A DNA stretch of 57,158 nt from Sphingobacterium bovistauri (GCF_020295405.1 NZ_JADEYP010000028.1:1-57158), one strand, 5' to 3'. Shown: positions 1-8,176, counted from the stretch's first letter. Numbers and translations are program-made. The notes: generated from the sequence alone by a model not told the origin.

Positions 1-2
1 CT

Positions 3-112
3 TTGGGTGCCTATATCGGTGGTGTTCACCTCTTCCCATTCCGAACAGAGCAGTTAAGCCCACCCGAGCCGATGGTATTGCCGTAACAGGTGGGAGAGTA
101 GGTCGGTGCCTT
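3..112 (+). rRNA. rrf: 5S ribosomal RNA
   Basis: This is the last gene of an rRNA operon whose 16S and 23S genes lie to the left of the window. The sequence has the usual 5S core (CCATTCCGAACAGAG followed by GTTAAGCCCACC) and a 3' end GGTGCC that pairs with GGTGCC at the 5' end, forming helix I with two G-U pairs. The length of about 110 nt is normal. The exact ends are estimated from helix I and could be off by two or three bases. Confidence 0.95.
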
Positions 113-134
113 CTTTTATTCAATAATGAAAACT

Positions 135-167
135 AAAGCCTTAGTACAATCGTACTAAGGCTTTTTT
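135..167 (+). terminator. Intrinsic terminator of the rRNA operon
   Basis: A 13-bp perfect stem (135-147 with 152-164) has a 4-nt loop and runs into a stretch of T residues. It lies about 20 bases past the 5S rRNA, where the rRNA transcript is expected to end. Confidence 0.88.
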
Positions 168-244
168 ACGTTATACACTTTTCTGTAATTGATTATGGTG
201 TAGCAATATTATTTGTTTGATTATTATAGTATAAACCCTAAACT

Positions 245-657
245 ATGAAGTCTATTAACCTTATCCTACTGCTATTGTTTTTCTTCTTAGGATGTAAAAA
301 GGAAAGAGGATGAAATTATCAGTGAACCAATTAATCTAGAAGGAACAAAATGGCAAATTTTTGAATCGAAAGAAACCCTTATACCTAATAGTGGAGGATC
401 TGTACTTTGGTTCGGCAAAGAGAGTGTTGATATTTTTACAAATTGTAATACGTTATCAACCGAATATCAAGTAAATGGGACTTATTTTTAGTTTTGTAGT
501 ACATATAGTACTTATTTATATTGTACAGATATGAATATGGAGGCTTACTTTCATACTAATTTATAGAAGATTAGTTCTTATAAATATAACGACTGTATAT
601 TATAATTTATATATAGGAACTAAAATGATAGCTTCGTTCAAACGTATTGATCCGTAA
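245..657 (+). pseudogene. Decayed small lipoprotein gene (lipocalin/META-like)
   Basis: An ATG at 245 opens a clear lipoprotein signal (MKSINLILLLLFFFLGCKKE, with the lipobox Cys at codon 17), but the frame stops at 311. Removing one base near 305 lets the frame continue through EDEIISEPINLEGTKWQIFE and on to VNGTYF, where there is an in-frame TAG at 489. The same frame then resumes with TYSTYLYCTDMNMEAYF and stops again at 564. The likely C-terminus, GTKMIASFKRIDP, is found in another frame, ending at 657. Together these pieces outline a secreted lipoprotein of about 135 residues with the 'GTKW' opening and 'MIASFKRI' ending common in lipocalin-like or META-like Bacteroidota proteins. It carries at least two frameshifts and two stops. 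The family assignment is an inference; the reading-frame damage is directly visible. Confidence 0.68.
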
Positions 658-711
658 AGATGAGTTATGACTGAAGGTAAGAATTCATTTTTCCACCAAA
701 ATTAATTTGTC

Positions 712-719
712 TACCTTTG
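712..719 (+). promoter_or_regulatory. Candidate Bacteroidota -7 element (TACCTTTG)
   Basis: TACCTTTG matches the Bacteroidota housekeeping -7 consensus TAnnTTTG and ends 7 bases before the ATG at 727, which implies a very short leader. No convincing TTTG -33 box was seen at the expected spacing, so this call rests on one element. Confidence 0.45.
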
Positions 720-726
720 CATTGAA

Positions 727-1674
727 ATGGGAACAGCATTAGACAATGGTATTAAGCCGTATAATCATTACGGAGCTTATCTGAAAGAGAAATATAACGG
801 GCAAAAGGTATTTAAAGTCATCGTTGATGGTAATTTTACTTGTCCCAACCGTGATGGAAGCAAAGGTTATGGTGGTTGTACTTATTGTAATGTAGATTCT
901 TTTACTCCGGATACAGCGCGTAAAATTCCTTCTATACGCGAACAAGTAGAGAATGGTATTGAACGTGCACGGAATAATTACGGAGCTGAAAAATTCATTA
1001 TTTATTTCCAACCAAATACGAATACATACGCCCCTACGCATCTTTTAAAAATGATGTATGATGAGGCGTTGAGCATAGATACAGAAAATGTATTAGGTTT
1101 GTCTGTAGGTACTCGTCCTGATTGTTTGGATTTTGAGAAAATTGCCTTATTAGAATCTTATACAGACAGATACGATGTCGATCTTGAGATGGGCATGGAA
1201 TCAATTTATAATGAAACCTTAGAGCTTATCAACCGCGGATGTTCGCATGATGAATTCATTTCTACAATGAAGATGTTGGAGAATTCAAAACTAGAGTTGT
1301 GTGTGCATACGATATTTGGTTTTCCATGGGAGTCTGAAGAAATGATGCTTCGTTATGCAGATGAAATTAATAAACATCCGCAGATCAAATTTGTAAAGTT
1401 GCACCATCTTCACATTGTGGAAGGTTCAATTATGGGTGTAAAATATAAACGTGAACCTTTCAAATTATTCTCTATGGAAGAATATACGGAGTTCTTATCG
1501 AAGTTTATTCCATTATTAAGACCCGATATTATTATACAACGTGTCTTTGGTATTGCTGATCAGGATTTGTTAATCGCGCCAAATTGGGGATTAAAAAAGT
1601 CAGGTATTCAGAGTTATATTGATAAAGGATTAGAAGCTAGAGGTGTACAACAAGGAAGTTTGTACGTATTATAA
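727..1674 (+). CDS. Radical SAM protein, TIGR01212/YhcC family
   Basis: This 315-residue protein carries the characteristic cysteine cluster of the TIGR01212 radical-SAM family: C39-P-N-R-D-G, then G49-G-C51-T-Y-C54. C39, C51 and C54 are expected to bind the 4Fe-4S cluster that cleaves S-adenosylmethionine. The downstream 'SVGTRPDCL', 'ELGMES'-like (here DLEMGMES) and 'HTIFGFPWE' segments also fit the Elp3-like radical-SAM fold. The substrate of the family is not established, so no reaction is assigned. The ATG at 727 is 7 bases after a TACCTTTG promoter element and no earlier start makes sense. The gene appears to be a single cistron and ends inside a palindrome shared with the convergent gene at 1703. 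Confidence 0.92.
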   Translation: MGTALDNGIKPYNHYGAYLKEKYNGQKVFKVIVDGNFTCPNRDGSKGYGGCTYCNVDSFTPDTARKIPSIREQVENGIERARNNYGAEKFIIYFQPNTNTYAPTHLLKMMYDEALSIDTENVLGLSVGTRPDCLDFEKIALLESYTDRYDVDLEMGMESIYNETLELINRGCSHDEFISTMKMLENSKLELCVHTIFGFPWESEEMMLRYADEINKHPQIKFVKLHHLHIVEGSIMGVKYKREPFKLFSMEEYTEFLSKFIPLLRPDIIIQRVFGIADQDLLIAPNWGLKKSGIQSYIDKGLEARGVQQGSLYVL

Positions 1675-1709
1675 AATAGAAAAGCGACTGTAAGTCGCTT
1701 TTCTATTTT
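1673..1709. terminator. Bidirectional terminator between convergent genes
   Basis: A perfect 17-bp stem (1673-1689 with 1693-1709) with a 3-nt loop is flanked by A-rich sequence on one side and T-rich sequence on the other. It overlaps the stop codons of both the radical-SAM gene and the pyrophosphohydrolase gene, so it can terminate either transcript. Confidence 0.85.
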
Positions 1710-2173
1710 TCAACGATTGATTTCAAATCAGCAGGAGAGTAATTAATTGATTTTAATGTTTTGTTGTCACCATCACGGAAAACTAAAAACAAACCATCTA
1801 CTTCCTTAAAATATGAATCAACACCTTTTTCCTCTTTATAATATTTCATTGTAGCCTCAGCCTCTTCTACTGATTTACAGGCTTTACTCATATTTGAACG
1901 CTGAACCTCTTCAAATAAAGTGTTGAATTTGTCACCTAGACCAAATTCTAGTACTGCACCTGACAATACATACTGAATGTCACATAATGCATCAGCTATT
2001 TCCACGATATCTTTAGCTTCAATAGCTTCTTCAAGTTCTTTTAGTTCTTCAGCGATTAGTGAAACACGAAGCTTGCTTCTTGATTCAGAAGGGATTTGAG
2101 GAGAGTCTAGTATGGGATGCTGAAATGTTTTATGAAATTCAGCAACAGATGTCAACGATTTTGGGTCTGTCAT
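1703..2173 (-). CDS. MazG-like nucleoside triphosphate pyrophosphohydrolase
   Basis: The 156-residue all-alpha protein shows the MazG/HisE-type metal-binding pattern ExxE(12-28)ExxD: E42-E43-L-K-E46 in the first helix and E58-I-A-D61, then D65, in the next (ADALCDIQYVL). These acidic residues normally hold Mg2+ for hydrolysis of (d)NTPs or related nucleotides to the monophosphate and pyrophosphate. Bacteroidota homologues are often labelled 'phosphoribosyl-ATP pyrophosphohydrolase-like', but there are no histidine biosynthesis genes nearby, so a house-cleaning role is more likely. The C-terminal part (about residues 100-156) is less typical. The start ATG at 2173 is the only reasonable one. 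Confidence 0.85.
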   Translation of the reverse strand: MTDPKSLTSVAEFHKTFQHPILDSPQIPSESRSKLRVSLIAEELKELEEAIEAKDIVEIADALCDIQYVLSGAVLEFGLGDKFNTLFEEVQRSNMSKACKSVEEAEATMKYYKEEKGVDSYFKEVDGLFLVFRDGDNKTLKSINYSPADLKSIVEK

Positions 2174-2230
2174 GTTTATTTATTCTTTTAAAGTATAAAA
2201 ATACAAATCTTTGCTAATTAAAAACTGCCA

Positions 2231-2270
2231 AAAACAATAAAGTCTCGATATTTCGAGACTTTATTGTTTT
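2231..2270 (-). terminator. Terminator of the pseudouridine synthase gene
   Basis: An 18-bp perfect stem (2231-2248 with 2253-2270) has a 4-nt loop. Read on the minus strand it is followed by TTTTTGG, giving a T-run. It overlaps the stop codon of the gene that ends at 2269. Confidence 0.85.
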
Positions 2271-3753
2271 ATTTTACGAAGTGTTTAAGTTGAATTAACT
2301 CTCTTTCTTCTAAATATCTCCATCGTCCACGTGGAAGATCTTTTTTAGTTAAGTTAGCGTATACGACACGATCTAATTTGATTACTTCATAACCCAATGA
2401 TTCGAATATACGTCTTACAACACGATTCTTGCCAGAGTGGATTTGAATGCCTACTTCACGTTTAGAAGCACCAGCTACATAACTCAAATCATCAGGCTTA
2501 ATAAGACCATCCTCTAATTCAATACCCACTTGTATTTTGTTGAAATCACCTTGAACTAAATTTTTATTTAATTCAACTTGATACATTTTAGTGACGTTAT
2601 TGCGCGGATGCGATAGTTTTTCAGCCAAATTACCATCATTCGTCATCAACAGTAAACCTGTTGTATTTCTATCTAGACGACCTACTGGGTAAATACGTTC
2701 TTTTGTCGCTTTAGCAACTAATTGCATTACCGTACGACGTTCTTGCGGATCGTCCGTGGTCGTGATATAATCTTTCGGTTTATTTAATAATACATAAACC
2801 ATTTTTTCACGTTTCAGTCGTTCGTTATTGTAACGAATTTCGTCTTTTGCAGGATCGACTTTCGTACCTAAAGAAGTAACAGCTTCACCATTTACAGATA
2901 CCACACCAGCAGCGATTAATTCATCAGCTTTACGACGAGAACAAATACCTGCATTTGAAATATATCTATTCAAACGAATTAGGCCATCATCTTCTGCTTC
3001 TTTATTTGCTGGCTTGTTAGCTGGTCTAAATTTTCTATTCGCAGAATACTTGAAGTCGTTCTTTTCACGTTGTTCTTGGTATTCAGAAGTAGGCTCGGGT
3101 CTTCTATTTTTAGAATAGCCTTCTTTTTCAAAAGATTTTCCATAAGGCTTTCTTCCGAAACTTCTACGCTCTTCCCCTCCGTCTTTAGCAAATGGCTTGT
3201 TATATGATTTTCTTTCGTCAGATTCATCAGACTTTGAGAATGATGGTTTTTCGAAAGATCTTTTATTGTCTTTATGAAATTTTGAGAAAGGTGCAGATTT
3301 ATCAAATGATTTTCCCTCATCTCTATTTGGTTTAGAAAATGAAGATTTGCCAAATGATTTCTTGTCATCACCTAATGATTTACCATATGACGATTTTCCG
3401 TATGGTTTACTATCGTCTCTGTTTGATTTGGAGAATGAAGATCTGCCGAATGGTTTCTTGTCATCACCTGATGATTTACCATATGACGATTTTCCGTATG
3501 GTTTTTTATCATCGCCTGATGATTTACCATATGATGGTTTACTTTCATCATTGCTTGATTTTGAAAAAGATGATTTACCGAAAGATTTTCTATCTTCATT
3601 TTTATCCTTGCTAAATGAAGATTTTCCGAAATTATCAGACTTTGATTTACCAAATTTTTTATCCGAATTATCTTTCGATCTAAAGCTTTCTGAGTTGCTT
3701 TTACTTTTTCTGGAGTTGTCCTCGCGACTGTTCCTTTGACTTTTGAATGGCAT
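2269..3753 (-). CDS. Pseudouridine synthase (RluB/RsuA class) with long repetitive N-terminus
   Basis: The C-terminal half is a normal rRNA pseudouridine synthase. An S4 RNA-binding domain starts near residue 258 (LIRLNRYISNAGICSRRKAD). The catalytic motif is GRLDRNTTGLLL with the nucleophilic aspartate D361. A final core stretch reads GKNRVVRRIFESLGYEV. Such enzymes convert a uridine of ribosomal RNA to pseudouridine; the RluB/RluE/RluF subgroup cannot be separated from sequence alone. Residues 1-257 are low complexity, rich in S, K, D, G and F, and built from repeated units such as KPYGKSSYGKSSGDDKK. The RsuA/RluB family normally has a far shorter N-terminus. The extension is probably disordered and highly charged, which could help RNA binding. 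A TAnnTTTG-like element on the minus strand (3778-3785) lies just upstream of the ATG. Confidence 0.9.
   Translation of the reverse strand: MPFKSQRNSREDNSRKSKSNSESFRSKDNSDKKFGKSKSDNFGKSSFSKDKNEDRKSFGKSSFSKSSNDESKPSYGKSSGDDKKPYGKSSYGKSSGDDKKPFGRSSFSKSNRDDSKPYGKSSYGKSLGDDKKSFGKSSFSKPNRDEGKSFDKSAPFSKFHKDNKRSFEKPSFSKSDESDERKSYNKPFAKDGGEERRSFGRKPYGKSFEKEGYSKNRRPEPTSEYQEQREKNDFKYSANRKFRPANKPANKEAEDDGLIRLNRYISNAGICSRRKADELIAAGVVSVNGEAVTSLGTKVDPAKDEIRYNNERLKREKMVYVLLNKPKDYITTTDDPQERRTVMQLVAKATKERIYPVGRLDRNTTGLLLMTNDGNLAEKLSHPRNNVTKMYQVELNKNLVQGDFNKIQVGIELEDGLIKPDDLSYVAGASKREVGIQIHSGKNRVVRRIFESLGYEVIKLDRVVYANLTKKDLPRGRWRYLEERELIQLKHFVK
3320..3610 (-). repeat. In-frame tandem repeats coding the disordered tail
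   Basis: Near-identical blocks recur inside the pseudouridine synthase gene. The best pair begins at 3371 and 3467, giving a 96-bp period (32 residues), and each block is itself made of two related halves of about 16 residues. Runs of 20 or more identical bases recur between blocks, so slippage or recombination could change copy number in frame. Confidence 0.8.
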
Positions 3754-3892
3754 AATATTTTATATAAAAATAGAATACAAAGTTACAAAAAATAATGATA
3801 TTTTGATTTTTTTTTTCAATGCCGAAATATCCGTTTTTGAGCATGTTAAGCTTTGTTTTATACAACTCTCCTTATGTGTGTTTTTGTAACTA

Positions 3893-3924
3893 TTTGTTTT
3901 ATAGTCTAATAGTTTGTATCTTTG
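3893..3924 (+). promoter_or_regulatory. Bacteroidota promoter for the transglycosylase gene
   Basis: TTTG at 3893-3896, a 20-base spacer and TATCTTTG at 3917-3924 match the Bacteroidota housekeeping promoter TTTG-N19-21-TAnnTTTG. The start of transcription would fall near 3930, leaving a leader of about 65 bases before the ATG at 3995. Confidence 0.7.
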
Positions 3925-3994
3925 GCGCAGCATAAATGGACCAAGCTATTTTTGATCGATTTTTTATCGTGGATAGATAGCATTAAGGAAGTGA

Positions 3995-4747
3995 ATGATT
4001 AAAAAAAGAGTAATGTGTTTTACAGCAATTTTGTCGATAATGGTTTTATCGAAGTTGCATTCAGAGCCCCAAGGAATTTCTGTTGAGAATCCTTATAAAA
4101 AAATGATGTTGGAACATGCCGCTAGGCTAAAGGAAGAGTCAAGATCTTCAAAGAACAACATAAAAACGTACTACAGTTCTCTAACTTTCGCAAATGAAAG
4201 TGTACCTACAGAGGATGTAAACGTGAAGAGCAAATTAGGGAAATATTTAGCTAGATTTTCATTCAAAAAAACGCGTTCGCATAAAATGCATGCGAAAGCA
4301 GATAAGTATTTGCCAAAAATTGAAAAAATCCTTAAATCTTATGGTATTCCAGAAGATTTTAAATACATACCTATTGTAGAAAGCGGATTGGATCCTAGTG
4401 TGCATTCACATAAAGGAGCGGGTGGTTATTGGCAATTTATGCCAGCTACAGCTCGTCTCTATGGACTACGTGTGAATGGTAAAGTCGATGAGCGAAAGGA
4501 TTTTGTGAAATCAACACATGCAGCAGCAAAGTATATTAAGTCACTTTATAATGAATTTGGTGATTGGACATTAGTTGCAGCGGCTTATAATGTTGGTGGA
4601 GGAAGTCTAAGAGGCTCCATTCGTAGACAAAAGAAAGATGATTATTATCAATTGAGATTAAATAACGAAACTGGTTCCTATGTGTACAAGATTATTTCTG
4701 TTAAAGAAGTGATTGAGAACCCATCGATGTACGGATACAGCATTTAG
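3995..4747 (+). CDS. Lytic transglycosylase (SLT domain), secreted
   Basis: This 250-residue protein has an N-terminal hydrophobic signal (residues 8-22, VMCFTAILSIMVLS region) and a C-terminal SLT/lysozyme-like domain from about residue 100. The catalytic glutamate is E129 in IPIVESGLDP. It is followed by the family motifs GAGGYWQFMPATA (residues 141-153) and AAYNVGGG, all typical of MltD/Slt-type lytic transglycosylases. These cleave the MurNAc-GlcNAc bond in peptidoglycan to give 1,6-anhydro products. There are no LysM repeats, which makes it shorter than MltD. It is expected to act in the periplasm. The gene is a single cistron with its own promoter and a strong terminator. Confidence 0.9.
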   Translation: MIKKRVMCFTAILSIMVLSKLHSEPQGISVENPYKKMMLEHAARLKEESRSSKNNIKTYYSSLTFANESVPTEDVNVKSKLGKYLARFSFKKTRSHKMHAKADKYLPKIEKILKSYGIPEDFKYIPIVESGLDPSVHSHKGAGGYWQFMPATARLYGLRVNGKVDERKDFVKSTHAAAKYIKSLYNEFGDWTLVAAAYNVGGGSLRGSIRRQKKDDYYQLRLNNETGSYVYKIISVKEVIENPSMYGYSI

Positions 4748-4770
4748 TCACTGTTACAAAATATTAGGTA

Positions 4771-4800
4771 CAAAAGGCTCGAATTAATTCGAGCCTTTTG
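4771..4800. terminator. Perfect palindromic terminator
   Basis: A perfect 30-bp palindrome (15 bases each side, centre AATT) lies 24 bases past the transglycosylase stop and ends in TTTTG. It separates that gene from the cbb3 oxidase operon. Confidence 0.82.
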
Positions 4801-4812
4801 TTGTTTTTGATT

Positions 4813-4879
4813 TGTGATGAAAGTCATATTTAATACAAAGTTGTGTCATTAGCCTGTCATTAAAGTGTCATTACTTTTA
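4813..4879 (+). promoter_or_regulatory. Probable control region of the cbb3 oxidase operon
   Basis: Four elements are stacked here. At 4813-4828 is TGTGA-N6-TCATA, one mismatch from the CRP/FNR-family palindrome TGTGA-N6-TCACA. At 4844, 4855 and 4866 there are three identical copies of TGTCATTA spaced exactly 11 bp apart, so they face the same side of the helix. The last copy runs into TACTTTTA (4872-4879), one base off the TAnnTTTG promoter element. The ATG of ccoNO follows at 4905. The layout suggests a regulator binding cooperatively over the promoter. Which regulator it is cannot be told from the sequence. Confidence 0.55.
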
Positions 4880-4904
4880 CAACGTAAAACAAAATGATAA
4901 AGTA

Positions 4905-7022
4905 ATGCATCTAGAGCAGTTTAGTTACGACAACAAGATAGTTCGCAATTTTGGTATCGCGACTATAATTTGGGGTATCGTAGGTATGTCTATCGGTTTG
5001 CTGATAGCCTTACAATTGGTATGGCCTGAATTAAATTTTATGACCCAGTATACCACATTTGGTCGTGTACGTCCTGTGCATACGAATGCGGTAATTTTTG
5101 CCTTTGTGGGTAACGCAATTTTTATGGGAGTATATTATTCAATGCAACGTGTGCTTAAGGCACGAATGTTTAGCGATGTGCTGAGTAAAATACACTTTTG
5201 GGGATGGCAGTTAGTTATTGTCGCATCTGCAATTACCCTACCATTAGGGTATACCTCTTCGCATGAATATGCAGAAATGGAGTGGCCCATTGACTTAGGT
5301 ATTACCTTGATTTGGGTTGTGTTTGGAATCAATATGTTTGGTACTATTATCAAGCGTAGGGAGCGTCACATGTATGTAGCCGTATGGTTTTACATCGCTA
5401 CTTTTGTGACTGTTGCTGTATTACATATTGTTAACTCCATTCAATTACCTGTATCTTTTTGGAAAAGTTATTATGTCTATTCGGGTGTCCAAGACGCATT
5501 AGTACAATGGTGGTATGGTCACAATGCAGTTGCATTTTTCTTAACGACACCTTTCTTGGGTATGATGTACTATTTCTTGCCAAAAATGGCAAATCGTCCT
5601 GTATACTCTTATAAATTAAGTATTCTTCACTTCTGGTCGTTGATATTTATCTATATCTGGGCGGGGCCTCACCATTTACTATATACATCTTTACCATCAT
5701 GGGTGCAGTCATTGGGTGTAGTATTCTCTATTATGTTGATAGCTCCATCTTGGGGAGGTATGATCAATGGTTTGTTGACGTTGCGTGGTGCTTGGGATAA
5801 AGTGCGTGTAGAGCCAGTGTTGAAATTCATGGTTGTAGCATTGACATGTTATGGTATGGCAACTTTTGAAGGACCTATGTTGTCTCTTAAACAAGTGAAT
5901 GCTATCGCTCACTTTACGGATTGGATTGTAGCACACGTACATGTAGGCGCATTAGGCTGGAATGGATTTATGACTTTTGCTGTGTTGTATTGGTTGTTAC
6001 CTCGTATCTACAAGACAGAGCTATATTCTAAAAAATTGGCAAATGCACACTTTTGGATTGGAACGCTAGGGATTTTATTCTACGCTATTCCGATGTATTG
6101 GGCTGCTGTAGTACAAGGTTTAATGTGGAAAGAATTTACTCCTGAAGGGGTTTTAAAGTACCCAAACTTCTTAGCTACAACATTAGAAATCATTCCAATG
6201 CACATGATGCGTGCTGTCGGTGGAGCAATGTATTTGGCTGGTGTAATCATGATGACTTACAACTTGGCTAAAACTATGAAAAAGGGAAAATTAGTCGCGA
6301 ATGAAGCTGCAGAAGCACCTGCGTTGGAGCCATTAGTGGTAAATGAGCGTTCTACGCACCGTCGTCTAGAGCGTAAGCCTGTATTATTCATGGTCTTGGC
6401 CTTGCTAGCTATTTTGATTGGAGGATTGGTAGAAATGATTCCGACATTCACCATTCAAAATAATATACCTACTATAGCTAGTGTACAACCATATACTGCT
6501 TTGGAACTTCAAGGTCGTGATTTGTATATCAAAGAAGGATGTGTAAACTGTCACTCGCAGACTATTCGTCCATTTCGTTCAGAAACTTCTCGCTATGGAG
6601 AGTATTCGAAAGCTGGCGAATTTATTTATGATAGACCATTCTTGTGGGGGTCAAAACGGACAGGACCAGATTTACATCGTATAGGAGGGAAATATCCAAA
6701 CAAGTGGCATTTTGATCATATGTTGGATCCTACTATCACTTCACCAGGAAGTATTATGCCTGCTTATCCATGGTTGATGGAGCAAGAATTAGACAACTCT
6801 TTATTAGTTGATAAGATGCAGGCCATGCAAACATTAGGAGTTCCCTATACAGATGAGCAAGTAAATAATGCTGTTCAAGATGCTGAAAAGCAAGCGGAAA
6901 AAATTGCTGCAGATCTAGCTAATAATCAAGTAGACGTAAGATCGGATCGTGAAATCATAGCTATGATTGCCTATCTACAGCGATTGGGGACAGATATTAA
7001 AGCAAATAAGACAGAGAAGTAA
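4905..7022 (+). CDS. ccoN: cbb3 cytochrome c oxidase, fused subunits I and II (CcoN-CcoO)
   Basis: This 705-residue fusion contains the complete catalytic subunit CcoN (residues 1 to about 480, about 12 membrane helices). It keeps the histidines expected for the low-spin haem (H59 in RPVHTNAVIF and one in HVHVGALGW), the high-spin haem and CuB (WYGHNAVAFF and GPHHLLY). A linker and single membrane helix (about residues 490-515) then lead into CcoO, a mono-haem cytochrome c domain with C546-V-N-C549-H550 and the likely axial Met in MPAYPW. The enzyme reduces O2 to water at high affinity and pumps protons in the inner membrane. In Proteobacteria ccoN and ccoO are separate genes; the fusion is a known Bacteroidota arrangement. 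It is the first gene of a seven-gene operon. Confidence 0.96.
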   Translation: MHLEQFSYDNKIVRNFGIATIIWGIVGMSIGLLIALQLVWPELNFMTQYTTFGRVRPVHTNAVIFAFVGNAIFMGVYYSMQRVLKARMFSDVLSKIHFWGWQLVIVASAITLPLGYTSSHEYAEMEWPIDLGITLIWVVFGINMFGTIIKRRERHMYVAVWFYIATFVTVAVLHIVNSIQLPVSFWKSYYVYSGVQDALVQWWYGHNAVAFFLTTPFLGMMYYFLPKMANRPVYSYKLSILHFWSLIFIYIWAGPHHLLYTSLPSWVQSLGVVFSIMLIAPSWGGMINGLLTLRGAWDKVRVEPVLKFMVVALTCYGMATFEGPMLSLKQVNAIAHFTDWIVAHVHVGALGWNGFMTFAVLYWLLPRIYKTELYSKKLANAHFWIGTLGILFYAIPMYWAAVVQGLMWKEFTPEGVLKYPNFLATTLEIIPMHMMRAVGGAMYLAGVIMMTYNLAKTMKKGKLVANEAAEAPALEPLVVNERSTHRRLERKPVLFMVLALLAILIGGLVEMIPTFTIQNNIPTIASVQPYTALELQGRDLYIKEGCVNCHSQTIRPFRSETSRYGEYSKAGEFIYDRPFLWGSKRTGPDLHRIGGKYPNKWHFDHMLDPTITSPGSIMPAYPWLMEQELDNSLLVDKMQAMQTLGVPYTDEQVNNAVQDAEKQAEKIAADLANNQVDVRSDREIIAMIAYLQRLGTDIKANKTEK

Positions 7023-7040
7023 CCTAAAATAGAAGGTATT

Positions 7041-7232
7041 ATGTTTAAGCAAATTACAAACTTACAAGGTGATGAAATTTATTTGATGACATCCCTTTGG
7101 ATTTTCCTCATTTTCTTTGTGGTCGTCGGTATCATGTTATTTCTCATGAAGAAGGATCATATCCAATATATGAAAGAGATTCCTTTTGACGAATCAGAGC
7201 CAAAGTCTAATTATTTATCGGATAAAAATTAG
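7041..7232 (+). CDS. ccoQ: CcoQ-like small cbb3 oxidase subunit
   Basis: The 63-residue protein has one membrane helix (about residues 17-36, LMTSLWIFLIFFVVVGIMLF) and a short polar tail. It lies between ccoNO and ccoP, only 18 bases after the former and 4 bases before the latter's likely start. CcoQ subunits are recognised by this position and topology more than by sequence; they stabilise the cbb3 complex. The identification is therefore mostly contextual, and 'FixQ/CcoQ-like' is the safest wording. Confidence 0.7.
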   Translation: MFKQITNLQGDEIYLMTSLWIFLIFFVVVGIMLFLMKKDHIQYMKEIPFDESEPKSNYLSDKN

Positions 7233-7236
7233 AAGT

Positions 7237-8124
7237 ATGAATGATATGATTACAGGTACAGAAGTGGTCGCGGAAGTATCACAATGGAAAATAGGTACAG
7301 TTAGTTTATATAGTGACATTTTAGTTATTACATTGATCATCGTAATGATTACGATATTATTTGCTGCTTTGGTAGTAAATAAGGCAATGAAATCAATTTT
7401 GAAAGTAACTATGCCAGATGTCGTTCAGAAGGAAGAAGAAGAAAAACAACAAAAGGCTGCTGAGCGAAAATTAAAATCTCAATTGGCATGGCGCAAATTG
7501 CTTGGGGTACGTCCTATAGAAGAAGAAAAAGACATCGTTATAGATCATGAATATGATGGAATAGTGGAATTGGATAATCCAGTGCCGATTTGGTTCAATG
7601 CTTTGTTTTATGGTACAATTATATTCGGTCTCATCTATTTACTCGTGTATCACGTTTTTGGATGGGGTATGAACCAAGATCAAGAATATCTACATGAAGT
7701 AGCAGTTGCAGAGAAAGCAAAGCAAGAGTACTTGGCTCAAGCAGCGAATCTAGTTGATGAAACTTCGGTTGAATACAGTGAAGCATTAGCTCCTTCTGGT
7801 AAAGCAATATATGTAGCAAACTGTGCCGCCTGTCATGGTGCGAATGGCGAAGGTACTATTGGTCCAAACTTGACTGATAGATTTTGGTTACATGGAGGAG
7901 AAATAAAGGATATTTTCAAAACTGTGAAATATGGTGTGCCAGAAAAGGGGATGGTGCCTTGGGAGCAAACTCTGACTCCAGGTCAAATCGCTGAAGTCTC
8001 TAGTTATATCATCACATTGCGTGATACTAAGCCTGCTAATCAAAAACCTTCTGAAGGTGCAGAAGTAAAAAAATATGACGCAGAAAATACGGTTGAAGAA
8101 ACTGTAGGAGAGTCTGCACAATAG
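7237..8124 (+). CDS. ccoP: cbb3 oxidase subunit III (CcoP), mono-haem form
   Basis: The protein (295 residues from the ATG at 7237) has an N-terminal membrane helix (residues about 20-45), a charged cytoplasmic stretch rich in E, K and Q, a second helix (PIWFNALFYGTIIFGLIYLL) and one cytochrome c domain with C196-A-A-C199-H200 and a likely Met ligand in GMVPWE. CcoP normally delivers electrons from soluble cytochrome c to CcoO. Proteobacterial CcoP carries two CxxCH motifs; only one is present here. An in-frame ATG exists at 7186 but would overlap ccoQ by 47 bases, so the start at 7237, just after the ccoQ stop, is preferred. Confidence 0.93.
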   Translation: MNDMITGTEVVAEVSQWKIGTVSLYSDILVITLIIVMITILFAALVVNKAMKSILKVTMPDVVQKEEEEKQQKAAERKLKSQLAWRKLLGVRPIEEEKDIVIDHEYDGIVELDNPVPIWFNALFYGTIIFGLIYLLVYHVFGWGMNQDQEYLHEVAVAEKAKQEYLAQAANLVDETSVEYSEALAPSGKAIYVANCAACHGANGEGTIGPNLTDRFWLHGGEIKDIFKTVKYGVPEKGMVPWEQTLTPGQIAEVSSYIITLRDTKPANQKPSEGAEVKKYDAENTVEETVGESAQ

Positions 8125-8176
8125 GCTGTTGTGAAATTTTGAAGTTTAATTATTAGTGAGTTATAAAGTGAGTGAA

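Noticed and set aside
3320..3610. Possible CRISPR array or regulatory repeat
   Set aside because: The repeats are in frame, lack unique spacers and code a protein tail.
3339..3739. Long open frames on the plus strand inside the pseudouridine synthase gene
   Set aside because: They are mirror images of the low-complexity repeat, have repetitive unnatural composition and no start context.
7186..7236. Earlier start for ccoP
   Set aside because: It would overlap ccoQ in another frame; the ATG at 7237 follows the ccoQ stop directly.
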